Assembly: GCA_041946865.1 (NCBI GenBank)
Contig: JBHGBF010000055.1
Span: 1 to 24,600 of the forward strand
Length of the DNA stretch: 24,600 nt
Source: RPQK01 sp041946865
Lineage (GTDB): Bacteria; Acidobacteriota; UBA6911; RPQK01
Direction: 5' to 3'
In this document: positions 15,632-23,464 of the stretch, in pieces
Numbering within the stretch: the first letter of the stretch is position 1
Layout of the letters: each line of letters begins with the position of its first letter
The notes under the pieces: model-generated
Seen by the model: only the letters and a program-made list of their open reading frames with translations
The model's database searches: none
Told to the model about the DNA's origin: nothing
Made by a program: the position numbers and the translations under genes

Positions 15632-16828
15632 CTAGTGCCGAGCGCTGTGTTTCATGATCTTCAGGGCCGTATCACGGTAGAGCTTCTTCAAGATCGGGTC
15701 CGGAAGCGCGAAGCCGGAGAGGTTCCAGTGATAGTTGAATCCCTCTATTTCGTAGAAATGCTCGTCCAGGGTCTCCAGAATCCGGAAGGACCGCCGGTAC
15801 ATCCGCGGAGCGCGGCCCTGATCAGTGCCGTAAGCTACCCGATCGGCGTATTTGACGAGAAAGGCTGTGGTGGCGCGAGGAGTGGACGCCATTTCGCCGA
15901 AGCGGGCCGATGTGTCCACATACAAATTGGGAAGGGTATCGAGCAGCCGGCCGAGTCGCGTCAGATCATAATCGAGATTGGCCAGGTGGCACGCGACAAA
16001 CACCGTTTTCGGATGACGTTTGACCGTACGTTCCAGTATGTCGATCATTCCATCGAACTTGACAATGTCCGGTTTGTTATCGAGTCGCCACTTGAAGCCG
16101 TTCATGAGGCCGTCATTGGTCTCATCCATCGTCTGGTACGCCCAGATCGGGTCGGCCACGTGGAGATTCACCGGCATTCCCAGCTCGGCGCACTTCTCCC
16201 AGACAGGATCGAGGCGAGGGTCATCGGGGTGCATTCGGACACCGGGGGCTGCGCTACGCACTATACCCGACCCCTTGTCTGAGATCTCGCCTACCCCGCG
16301 CGCCCCCGCTCGGTAGCAGCGCTCCAGTTCCTGGGCCGCAGCCGGCCCAAAGCCAGGCTGGTCAAAGCCGCGAATATCGATGCCGCACCAGAGCTCAAAG
16401 CGGTCCGGATACTTTCCGTACATCTTGACCAGAGCATCAAACCGTTCACCGGTTGCTCCCGTCAGGACAACGGTCTTTGCGATGCCGGTCTCGTCCTTCG
16501 TCTTGACCCACTCCTCGACTTCATCCGGGGTCCTTGCATAAGAGTGAGTGTGCATGTCAATGACGGGGTACCTGGCCTTCGGGACCTCAGTGACCGGGAT
16601 CTTATGGATGGGTCGCGGACGGTAATCCTTGAGCAGGAGCGTCTCGGGCGAGATCTGCGCCTGGACCAGGGGCGAGACGCCGAGCAGCAATGAGATACAG
16701 ATGACGGCAACAGGTAACAGACGCAGGCAGGATGCCTGCGGCCCCGGTGCAGGCAAGATACCTGCGCTCCCCGCGGTTGCCTGCGGTTTACGGATGTACT
16801 CAGGTTTACGGACGTATTTACCGTTCAT
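15632..16828 (-). CDS. Exported amidohydrolase (amidohydrolase_2 family) with a repeat-derived N-terminus
   Basis: This 398-residue TIM-barrel metal-dependent hydrolase belongs to the amidohydrolase_2 superfamily. Likely metal ligands are D91/H93/H95 in IDMHTHS, H223 in NLHVADP, H281 in ACHLAN and D336 in YGTDQG. The family includes decarboxylases, lactonases and hydrolases, so the reaction is not fixed; a lactone or uronic-acid derivative would fit the context. The first 36 residues are odd. They are encoded by an 18-bp direct repeat (RKPE/RKPQ) and a palindromic REP-like repeat (AGILPAP), and only then comes the signal-peptide core LLPVAVICISLLLG (about 37-50, cleavage near VQAQ). The ATG overlaps the TGA of the GH36 gene as ATGA, implying translational coupling. 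A downstream non-ATG start that skips the repeats cannot be excluded. Confidence 0.82.
   Translation of the reverse strand: MNGKYVRKPEYIRKPQATAGSAGILPAPGPQASCLRLLPVAVICISLLLGVSPLVQAQISPETLLLKDYRPRPIHKIPVTEVPKARYPVIDMHTHSYARTPDEVEEWVKTKDETGIAKTVVLTGATGERFDALVKMYGKYPDRFELWCGIDIRGFDQPGFGPAAAQELERCYRAGARGVGEISDKGSGIVRSAAPGVRMHPDDPRLDPVWEKCAELGMPVNLHVADPIWAYQTMDETNDGLMNGFKWRLDNKPDIVKFDGMIDILERTVKRHPKTVFVACHLANLDYDLTRLGRLLDTLPNLYVDTSARFGEMASTPRATTAFLVKYADRVAYGTDQGRAPRMYRRSFRILETLDEHFYEIEGFNYHWNLSGFALPDPILKKLYRDTALKIMKHSARH
16722..16766. repeat. REP-like palindrome pair inside the amidohydrolase N-terminus
   Basis: CGCAGGCA-gga-TGCCTGCG (16722-16740) is a perfect 8-bp hairpin. It is followed by a second, slightly degenerate copy, GCAGGCA-aga-TACCTGC (16749-16765). 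On the coding strand they translate in frame to SAGILPAP and QASCLR. I recall the same peptide string from predicted proteins of several phyla, where it marks an interspersed palindromic repeat. Confidence 0.65.
16785..16816. repeat. Short direct repeat at the amidohydrolase start
   Basis: GGTTTACGGATGTA (16785-16798) and GGTTTACGGACGTA (16803-16816) match at 13 of 14 bases with an 18-bp period. They encode two six-residue units, YVRKPE and YIRKPQ, immediately after the start codon and next to the palindromic repeat. Confidence 0.7.
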
Positions 16829-18972
16829 TCGTGATTGTTTCCCTTCTTCTGGCTTTCCGGCACGGGGCGTACTCGCAGCAGCAAGCTGTCTTTAAAACCC
16901 ACATTCAAAACGGGCTGGCTGCCGGAAATCGTTCCAAGATCCCGCCCGTTGGCGTAATCGTAAACTTGGTAGCTGGTCTCCTTGTCGAGGCCACGTAATT
17001 CCAGCCGCTTGCTACGCGGCCAGACGTCCGAAAAAATCCCGTAGTACATGTCCGTGCCTTTTCGCACCACGTGCACTTCGGGCTTGTCGAACGCCAGGTC
17101 ATACAGGTTCAGGTAATCGCCTCGGTAGAGCTGCAGCTCACGGTATTCTAGAAACCAGCGTGCCCACCAGTCACGTTCGCGCTCTTCAAGCCTGGAATAG
17201 AAGGTGGTCAGCTGGGCGCCGGTCCCCATGGCACTTTCAAAGGACTCGGGCACTGAGAACCCTTCCCATTCGCGAATCGGCACCTGGTAACAGTCGCCCA
17301 CCGCAAAACTTCCGCCCCGGATGGCCTTCTCGACTTTCACACGGCTTCGCAACTGCCAGGCATTGACTGGGTCGGAGGCGCTGGCCACGTCGTAATAGGG
17401 CATGTTGTAGGGCGAGTGCGGCAGCGCGCAAATACACACCTCGTGCAAGCCCTCCTTCTTCAGGCTTCGCAGCGTGGTCTGAATGGTTTCAAACAGCTTT
17501 GGGACGGACTGGAACGAGTCGAGCGGAGAGCCATGACCGTGCGCCTTGTTGTAGCAAGGCGGTACCGCTGAAAGGCCCTGAAAGTCGGTGTACATCCCGT
17601 CAAAGCCCCATTTGGCGACGGCCCGAGTGAGGATTGCACGGATCTGTGCCAGTGCCGGAGCATGGGCCGGGCAGAGCTGATACAGTCGATTCACGTCAAG
17701 GGGATACTCTCCGTCTTCATCCTGTACCAACAGGTCTTTGTGATCCGCAGCCAGCCGGCTCTTCGGGTCGACCCCAAGCGGATACCACCACAGGCTGGAC
17801 CTGAAACCCTGGTCATGCAGGTACTGAACCAGCGCGATCATGTCGGACTCGCCGTCGGCGAATTTCCCGGGCGAGCGGTTGACGTTCCAGTCTCCCATGA
17901 AGTCGAACCAGCCGTCGTCGAGGTTCGCGACACGTATCCCGAAGGAACGCAGTTCCGGCAAAACGTCACGGATTTTCTGAATGGTGAAATCGCGCCGCCA
18001 GCCCCAGGTCTTGAAATAAGGCTCATAAGCACAGTCGGGCGACTTCTCAGGAATGGCGACGCCGCGGCAACGCAGGAGGCGGCCGTAGACGCGCAACGGA
18101 TCAAAAAAATCCAAGCGATGGAAGATCAGTGCTGTCAGCACGGTTTGGAAAGTCTCGCCCGGAGTCAGCCATTCGCGTTGCCCGAACTTGCTTTCGGGAC
18201 GCTCCACCACTGCCACCTCGACACGCCCTTTCGGGCGGACTTCGACCGGAAGCGAGAGCCACTGCGGGACTTTTTCCAAGTGACAGACCGCCACTCCCAT
18301 CGTCGGTCCCCAGACGTCCACGAAAGGCATACCCCCGCCTACCCCCTCGACACCACGGATGTCATCCACGCCCTGAAAATTGCTCTGCTTGAAGCCCGGG
18401 TCAAGACGAATCACGGCATATTCGGCACCCCAGCGGTAAGCGCCGCCCTGAAACGAGGCCAGATCATAGGAAGGCCGTCGGGGCTCAGCCAGGCGACGAT
18501 CAAGCAGGATTCGCTGACTGTACACCTGGTCTAGCCGCACCCGGTTCTTGCCCAGATTTCGATAGGCGGTCTGGAAAAGTGCCACGTCCGGGAATTTGTC
18601 GGGGAGCAGCACGCAAGTGGAACGCTCCAGGGCCAGGTCTGGGCGGTCCTTGCAGATTCCGATGACGATCAGCTCGAGCGCTGGGCCGAACTCGGGATCC
18701 ACCACGCGCTTTTGGGAAGTTCGCGTTGGATCGGGAGAGAACCGGACAAGCTGTCCCCCGATGACCGGCCCCTCGTCAAGGGTTGGATCGAAGGCGACAA
18801 TGTTGCCGGCAGCCGCGAAAGACCATTCGATGCGCCGGTCAAAGTCTTCATCATAGCCAAGGCTCAATCGCTCGGAGCGAACTGTCACAGCATCATCCGC
18901 GAACACTGATGCGGCGAGCACCACAAAAAGAAGCCCGCTGCTTGGAAGGCTCAAGCCAGATACTGCAGTCAT
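16825..18972 (-). CDS. Exported GH36-like alpha-galactosidase / alpha-N-acetylgalactosaminidase
   Basis: This 715-residue clan-D glycoside hydrolase is predicted to release terminal alpha-linked galactose or N-acetylgalactosamine. A signal peptide (about 1-25, ending SVFA) precedes an N-terminal beta-sandwich (about 30-300) and a TIM barrel (about 310-590) with the family signature NLDDGWFD, then a C-terminal beta domain (about 620-705). The likely nucleophile is D463 in GMYTDFQG and the acid/base D534 in ASASDPV, 71 residues apart, similar to family members. ATG 18972 has no strong ribosome-binding site; its leader of about 35 nt follows promoter copy E. It is the first gene of an operon and overlaps the amidohydrolase start by 4 bp. 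The active-site context (TDF where many alpha-galactosidases have KxD) leaves the sugar specificity open. Confidence 0.8.
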   Translation of the reverse strand: MTAVSGLSLPSSGLLFVVLAASVFADDAVTVRSERLSLGYDEDFDRRIEWSFAAAGNIVAFDPTLDEGPVIGGQLVRFSPDPTRTSQKRVVDPEFGPALELIVIGICKDRPDLALERSTCVLLPDKFPDVALFQTAYRNLGKNRVRLDQVYSQRILLDRRLAEPRRPSYDLASFQGGAYRWGAEYAVIRLDPGFKQSNFQGVDDIRGVEGVGGGMPFVDVWGPTMGVAVCHLEKVPQWLSLPVEVRPKGRVEVAVVERPESKFGQREWLTPGETFQTVLTALIFHRLDFFDPLRVYGRLLRCRGVAIPEKSPDCAYEPYFKTWGWRRDFTIQKIRDVLPELRSFGIRVANLDDGWFDFMGDWNVNRSPGKFADGESDMIALVQYLHDQGFRSSLWWYPLGVDPKSRLAADHKDLLVQDEDGEYPLDVNRLYQLCPAHAPALAQIRAILTRAVAKWGFDGMYTDFQGLSAVPPCYNKAHGHGSPLDSFQSVPKLFETIQTTLRSLKKEGLHEVCICALPHSPYNMPYYDVASASDPVNAWQLRSRVKVEKAIRGGSFAVGDCYQVPIREWEGFSVPESFESAMGTGAQLTTFYSRLEERERDWWARWFLEYRELQLYRGDYLNLYDLAFDKPEVHVVRKGTDMYYGIFSDVWPRSKRLELRGLDKETSYQVYDYANGRDLGTISGSQPVLNVGFKDSLLLRVRPVPESQKKGNNHE

Positions 18973-19011
18973 AACGGGGCATGAGTGTAATGGGACGGGG
19001 TGATCCTGGGA

Positions 19012-19048
19012 AGTGTATCCGTGTTACGTAACCGTCCGCTTACGGTTA
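19012..19048 (-). promoter_or_regulatory. Tandem-palindrome promoter, copy E, half-degenerate (GH36 operon)
   Basis: AGTGTA (TACACT on the minus strand) lies at 19012-19017, followed after 5 bp by a perfect GTTACGTAAC (19023-19032). After a 6-bp spacer comes CTTACGGTTA (19039-19048), in which only the TTACG part of the palindrome is kept. It points towards the GH36 gene at 18972. The distal part runs towards the divergent PhoD promoter, so one bound regulator might affect both. Confidence 0.7.
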
Positions 19049-19077
19049 CCCTCAGGCAAACGCCCGAAAACCGGACG

Positions 19078-19083
19078 TATACT
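19078..19083 (+). promoter_or_regulatory. Candidate -10 element of the PhoD-like gene
   Basis: TATACT lies 24 bp upstream of the ATG at 19107 and is close to the sigma-70 consensus. No good -35 hexamer is visible 16-18 bp further upstream, which would fit an activator-dependent promoter. It is 30 bp downstream of the degenerate arm of copy E. Confidence 0.4.
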
Positions 19084-19106
19084 GCGGACCGTTTGTGAGA
19101 GGAGAC

Positions 19107-21695
19107 ATGAAGCTCTTGAGAATTGGATTCTGGGTGCGTTGGTTGATTGTCTTTGTTGTCCCTGCTTTCTCTTTTCCGGCGGGTCCACAGCTTTTCCGAA
19201 GCAACTGGCCTTCTGATCTTCACAGAAACTGGATCGGTCCCGACTATTGGTCGAATCCGCTGCAGGACTGGGAGATTGACAAGGGACGGCTTGTCTGCCT
19301 GGTCAGCGACTCCAACCGTAACGTGGCCCTCCTCACTTGGGAAGTGACGAATCAGCCTGGAAACCTGAAACTGAGCGTTAATCTGGGAGCTCTCAACCCC
19401 GAGGCGACCAGCAAGAAACAAGGCTGGGCTGGATTTCGGGTCGGGGCCAGAGGGCGGTTCGGTGACTATCGCGACGATGCTCTTTATGGGGTGGGCGTGG
19501 ATGCCGGTGTGACAACGTCTGGAAGTCTTTTTATCGGCAAGCCGGATGACCTTGGAACCCCAGCAGACGAGAAGTTGGCGAGACTTCTGTTCGGACAGGG
19601 AGTTCGACTGCAGCTGGAAGTGACCGGATCGCCCTCGGGCTGTCGACTGGCGCTTTCCGCCTGGTCCGGCGCCGAAAAACTCGCTCGGATGGAGAAAGAC
19701 GGCCTCAAGACTGATGACTTCGGAGGCCTGCTGGCGCTGGTGGTTGATCTTGAGAGCAAAGACCGCGAATCGAGAAACCTCCCCAGTTTCTCGTTCGCCG
19801 ATTGGAGAGCAGATGGAAGCAGGCTGGCTCATCATCCGGATCGCGAGTTCGGCCCGATTCTGTTCGCCCAGCACACTCTGAGCAAGGGCGTCATGAAACT
19901 GACGGCGCAAATGCCGCCCGTCTCCACGGCCGAATCACAGACGGTCCACCTGGAGATCCGGGCCGCCGACGGTGGGTGGAAGCGCGTGGCTTCCGAGAAG
20001 ATCCACCCGCTGGCCCGCACGGCCACCTTCAGGGAAAGCGGCTGGGACGATTCACGCGACGTCCCGTACCGCGTCGCCTACTCGCTGTCGGTTGGTGGCG
20101 GCAGGACCGAGCAGCGCTATTTCGAGGGACTCGTGCCGCGAGACCCGGTCGACAAGCGGGAAATCGTGGTGGCTGCCTTTACTGGAAACAACGATCTCGG
20201 CTTTCCCAACAACGAGATCGTGGCTCATGTTCTTGCTCACAAGCCCGACCTGCTCTTCTTTTCGGGAGATCAAATCTATGAGCGGGTTGCCGGGTACGGC
20301 ATCCAGCGGGAGCCTCTGGAGAAGTCGTGCCTCGACTATCTGCGCAAATGGTACCTGTACGGCTGGGAATATCGCGAGATGCTCAGGCGCATTCCCGCCG
20401 TCTCGATTCCCGATGATCACGACGTTTACCACGGGAACTTATGGGGTGAAGGTGGCAAGCACGCCGAGAGACTGAGCGACGGCGCGCCCCAGCACGACAG
20501 CGGAGGCTATATCCAACCCACAGAATGGGTAAGTATGGTGGAAAGGGCTCAAACGAGCCATCTGCCTGATCCGTACGATCCGACTCCCGTCCAACAGGGC
20601 ATCGGGGTCTACTACACGGATCTGCTCTACGGCGGCGTCAGCTTCGCGATCATCGAGGACCGGAAGTTCAAGTCGGCCCCGAGGAGGGTCCTGCCCGCCG
20701 AGGCCCGGGTGCGGAACGGTTTTGCATTGAATCCCCAGTTCAGCCACCCGGAGCAGTTGGACGTCGAGGGGGCAGAACTGCTGGGCGATCGGCAGATTGC
20801 GTTCCTGGAAAACTGGGTGAAGGACTGGAGCCATGGCGCCTGGATGAAAGTCCTCCTTTCACAGACCATCTTCTCGACCGTTGCCACTCTACCGGCTTCA
20901 GCCACGAGCGACGAGATCGTGTCCAGGTTGCGAATCCTTCCCAAAGGTGTTTACCCCGAGGACGACAGGCCGACGCGCGACATGGATTCCAATGGTTGGC
21001 CAAGGCGTGAGCGGGACCGGGCTTTGAGTGTCATGCGCAAGGGTTTTGCCGTCCACCTGACAGGCGACCAGCATTTGGGCTCCACGATTCAGTACGGCGT
21101 CGAGGACTGGGATGACGCGGCTTTCGCTCTCTGCGTTCCTTCGGTATCCAATTACTTCCCGCGCCTCTGGTTTCCTGCTGACGGACCCGTCGATCATCGA
21201 CCGGGAAGCCCGAAAAACCTGGGCCGGTTCTTCGACGGCTTCGGCAACAGGATGACGGTGCATGCCGTGGCTAATCCTGTCTTCTCCGGACTCGAGCCCG
21301 CTTTCCTCTATGATCGAGCGGCCGGCTATGGGATCGCCAGGTTCAACCGGGACACCCGCGAGATTGAATTTGCAAACTGGCCGCGGCAAGTTGATCCCGC
21401 GCAGCCGGGCGCCCAGCCCTATGAAGGCTGGCCGGTCAGGTTCAAACAGACGGATAACTACGGGAGGAAACCTGTGGCTTACTTGCCCACTCTGGACGTC
21501 GCCCGCACCCGGGACCCGGTTGTGCAGGTGATCGATGAAGAGAGCCAAGAAGTAGTTTACACCCTGCGGATCAAGGGGAATTCCTTCCGTCCCGGCGTTT
21601 TCAAGACCGGGTCTTACACTGTCGTGGTTGGCGAGGTGAGACCCGCAAAATCCTCCGGAACGTGGAGGCCAAGACATTGGATGAGGGCCGGGTGA
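19107..21695 (+). CDS. Exported PhoD-like metallophosphatase/phosphodiesterase
   Basis: This 862-residue exported enzyme has a signal peptide (about 1-23), an N-terminal beta-sandwich (about 25-235, resembling a concanavalin-like fold), a short linking domain, and a PhoD-type metallophosphatase domain (about 350-780). Metal-binding motifs are visible: SGDQIYE with D388, DDHD at 436-439, and GDQH with D654 and H656. PhoD enzymes hydrolyse phosphomonoesters and phosphodiesters, and the Bacillus enzyme attacks teichoic acid. I chose ATG 19107 because GAGAGGAG precedes it; the GTG at 19095 lies before that site. It is divergent from the GH36 operon and 38 bp upstream of the TIM-barrel-like gene, with which it probably forms an operon. 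The context suggests phosphate removal from a glycan or plain phosphate scavenging. Confidence 0.85.
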   Translation: MKLLRIGFWVRWLIVFVVPAFSFPAGPQLFRSNWPSDLHRNWIGPDYWSNPLQDWEIDKGRLVCLVSDSNRNVALLTWEVTNQPGNLKLSVNLGALNPEATSKKQGWAGFRVGARGRFGDYRDDALYGVGVDAGVTTSGSLFIGKPDDLGTPADEKLARLLFGQGVRLQLEVTGSPSGCRLALSAWSGAEKLARMEKDGLKTDDFGGLLALVVDLESKDRESRNLPSFSFADWRADGSRLAHHPDREFGPILFAQHTLSKGVMKLTAQMPPVSTAESQTVHLEIRAADGGWKRVASEKIHPLARTATFRESGWDDSRDVPYRVAYSLSVGGGRTEQRYFEGLVPRDPVDKREIVVAAFTGNNDLGFPNNEIVAHVLAHKPDLLFFSGDQIYERVAGYGIQREPLEKSCLDYLRKWYLYGWEYREMLRRIPAVSIPDDHDVYHGNLWGEGGKHAERLSDGAPQHDSGGYIQPTEWVSMVERAQTSHLPDPYDPTPVQQGIGVYYTDLLYGGVSFAIIEDRKFKSAPRRVLPAEARVRNGFALNPQFSHPEQLDVEGAELLGDRQIAFLENWVKDWSHGAWMKVLLSQTIFSTVATLPASATSDEIVSRLRILPKGVYPEDDRPTRDMDSNGWPRRERDRALSVMRKGFAVHLTGDQHLGSTIQYGVEDWDDAAFALCVPSVSNYFPRLWFPADGPVDHRPGSPKNLGRFFDGFGNRMTVHAVANPVFSGLEPAFLYDRAAGYGIARFNRDTREIEFANWPRQVDPAQPGAQPYEGWPVRFKQTDNYGRKPVAYLPTLDVARTRDPVVQVIDEESQEVVYTLRIKGNSFRPGVFKTGSYTVVVGEVRPAKSSGTWRPRHWMRAG

Positions 21696-21733
21696 TCAGG
21701 CCCGAGTAAAGGAATGGAGCGGAGTCTTACACC

Positions 21734-23023
21734 ATGAACGCGAGACTTTATCTTCTCAGCTTTTTCATTCTCTTCACAGGTTCCTTTCAGAATCTCCGGA
21801 GCCAGGGTGACGGCTTCTTGACTAAAGACGGGAAACGCCTTTTTACGATTGGCTGGTATCACATGCCTAAAGAGGACGCTTCGCTGAAGGAACTGAGCAA
21901 AGCTGGCGTTAATTTAATAAGGTGCCGGACCCGGGAGGACCTCGATCGTTTAAAAGGGGTTGGAATTCAGGGATGGGTCCCTTTGCGGTGGGAGAAGGGT
22001 GTTACGGATGAGTTTAAGGAGCGGGTCCTTTCAATTGCAGACCATCCCGCGCTTGCCGTTTGGGAAGGCCCCGATGAAGTTGTTCATAATTTTACCGCCT
22101 ACAGCGGGCTGTTTCACAGGTTAAAGGTCCATGAAAAGGAAAGAGCCTGGTGGGATCAAACCCCGGGCGCGGTACGCTATGCCCAGGAAAAGGCAAGGGA
22201 GTTCATTCCGAATATTATCGATGCCGTTTCTTATATACGCAGCGTGGACCCTTACAACAGGCAAACATGGATCAATGAGGCTGTCACCAGCGATATCGGT
22301 TACGTGCGACAGTATATCGACCATATCGACATAACGGGCGCCGACATTTATCCGATTATAGGAAAGCAGCTCACTCCGGAAAATCCCGGAATCCGAAGTG
22401 GGGTGGGCAGGATCAGATCGGTCACGGAACGGTATCTGGAAATAGGCAGGGGGAAACCCGTCTGGATGATCCTTCAAGCATTCTCATGGCCCGAGTTGGG
22501 CGGCCTGCAGAAACACCAGCCGCAAGCCTACCCCTCTTTTGACGAGTCGCGTTATATGGCGTACCTTGCCGTAGCGGCGGGCGCCCGCGGTATTGTCTAT
22601 TGGGGGAGTTATTCGGTAAAACCTCAAGATAGTGATTTTCTCCAGGCGATTTATGCCGTGACGAGCGAGCTTTCAGCGCTTCAGCCATTCCTTGTCGCCC
22701 CCAATCAAGATGGTGTACACGTCAACGTAAATGCCGATCCTCTAGAAGCGGATACGCCACTATCGTGCGTTGCCAGAAGGACTGGTCGGGATTGGCTGAT
22801 TGCGGTGATTAACGAGACCGATTCTCGTTTGATGAGCGTGGTCGTAAATGGGCTGGACCATCTAAACGGCATGAAGTTCACGGAATTATACGGGGATGAC
22901 GAGGTGACGGTTTCGAATTCCGAAATCATCCTGCGCATGAAGCCGCGGGAAGTGAAAGTGTACGCCACCGGGAAAAAATGGGAGACATCCAGGCTGAAAG
23001 GAAGAGACTACCGCGGTATCTGA
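21734..23023 (+). CDS. Exported TIM-barrel-like protein, putative glycosidase
   Basis: This 429-residue protein has a signal peptide (about 1-24). The next part (residues 28-340) alternates strand and helix patterns like a (beta/alpha)8 barrel: RLFTIGWYHMP, GVNLIRCR, ALAVWEGPDE, ITGADIYPI, PVWMILQAFSW and GARGIVYWGSY. A small C-terminal beta domain (about 345-425) follows. The pattern resembles clan-A glycoside hydrolases, and E111 and E115 in WEGPDE are candidate catalytic residues, but I cannot name a family. GGAGCGGAG upstream supports the ATG, 38 bp after the PhoD-like gene. Base composition differs from the neighbours: codons such as ATA, TTT, AAA and TAT are frequent, which suggests acquisition by transfer. 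The substrate is unknown. Confidence 0.75.
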   Translation: MNARLYLLSFFILFTGSFQNLRSQGDGFLTKDGKRLFTIGWYHMPKEDASLKELSKAGVNLIRCRTREDLDRLKGVGIQGWVPLRWEKGVTDEFKERVLSIADHPALAVWEGPDEVVHNFTAYSGLFHRLKVHEKERAWWDQTPGAVRYAQEKAREFIPNIIDAVSYIRSVDPYNRQTWINEAVTSDIGYVRQYIDHIDITGADIYPIIGKQLTPENPGIRSGVGRIRSVTERYLEIGRGKPVWMILQAFSWPELGGLQKHQPQAYPSFDESRYMAYLAVAAGARGIVYWGSYSVKPQDSDFLQAIYAVTSELSALQPFLVAPNQDGVHVNVNADPLEADTPLSCVARRTGRDWLIAVINETDSRLMSVVVNGLDHLNGMKFTELYGDDEVTVSNSEIILRMKPREVKVYATGKKWETSRLKGRDYRGI

Positions 23024-23464
23024 TTTGACAGTCAACCACTTCTGATGTCCCACACCGTCCTCCGAGTCGGAAAGGTCGATATCCGTGAGAAGCCATCGGC
23101 AGGCCAGGGTCACGTACAACCACAGGGATGCCCTGAGACTGCGTGAAAGAAACGGAATCGACGCCAGTCGTGCCTGCACCCGCTGGATTGCATCCACTTT
23201 CCTCTCCAAGTTGGGCCTCAAGCTATCGGCACCCTCCTCTGCGCGCCTGGTGATCTACGACAGTAATCGCGGAGTGTGAGGAGCGAGGAAGCGGTGCGCC
23301 GAAGTCACACCTGGCGCAACGTCGAGCGGGGAATGCCGTAGCCGAAGACCGGGGCTCTGAGCCCGGGCGAGGTCGACAGAACCCGGACGCCTGACTTCCA
23401 CGCGGGCACGCGAATAGGGGCCCCCCAAACTCCCCGAATGGGTGGCCGGCCAACGAGATGTAAA
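23024..23464. other. Intergenic stretch without a supportable gene
   Basis: A GTG-initiated 64-codon plus-strand frame (23085-23279) ends in a segment with RWIASTF, then ARLVIYDSN, faintly like the helix-turn-helix tail of the downstream small protein. The match is too weak to call a gene, although a decayed paralogue is possible. TGCGCC (23295-23300) and GGCGCA (23313-23318) form a small hairpin. No clear terminator follows the TIM-barrel-like gene. Confidence 0.45.

Noticed and set aside
18969..19910. Minus-strand frame across the PhoD-like gene start and the divergent promoter region
   Set aside because: It overlaps a well-supported gene with signal peptide and ribosome-binding site, runs through the promoter element, and has no domain.
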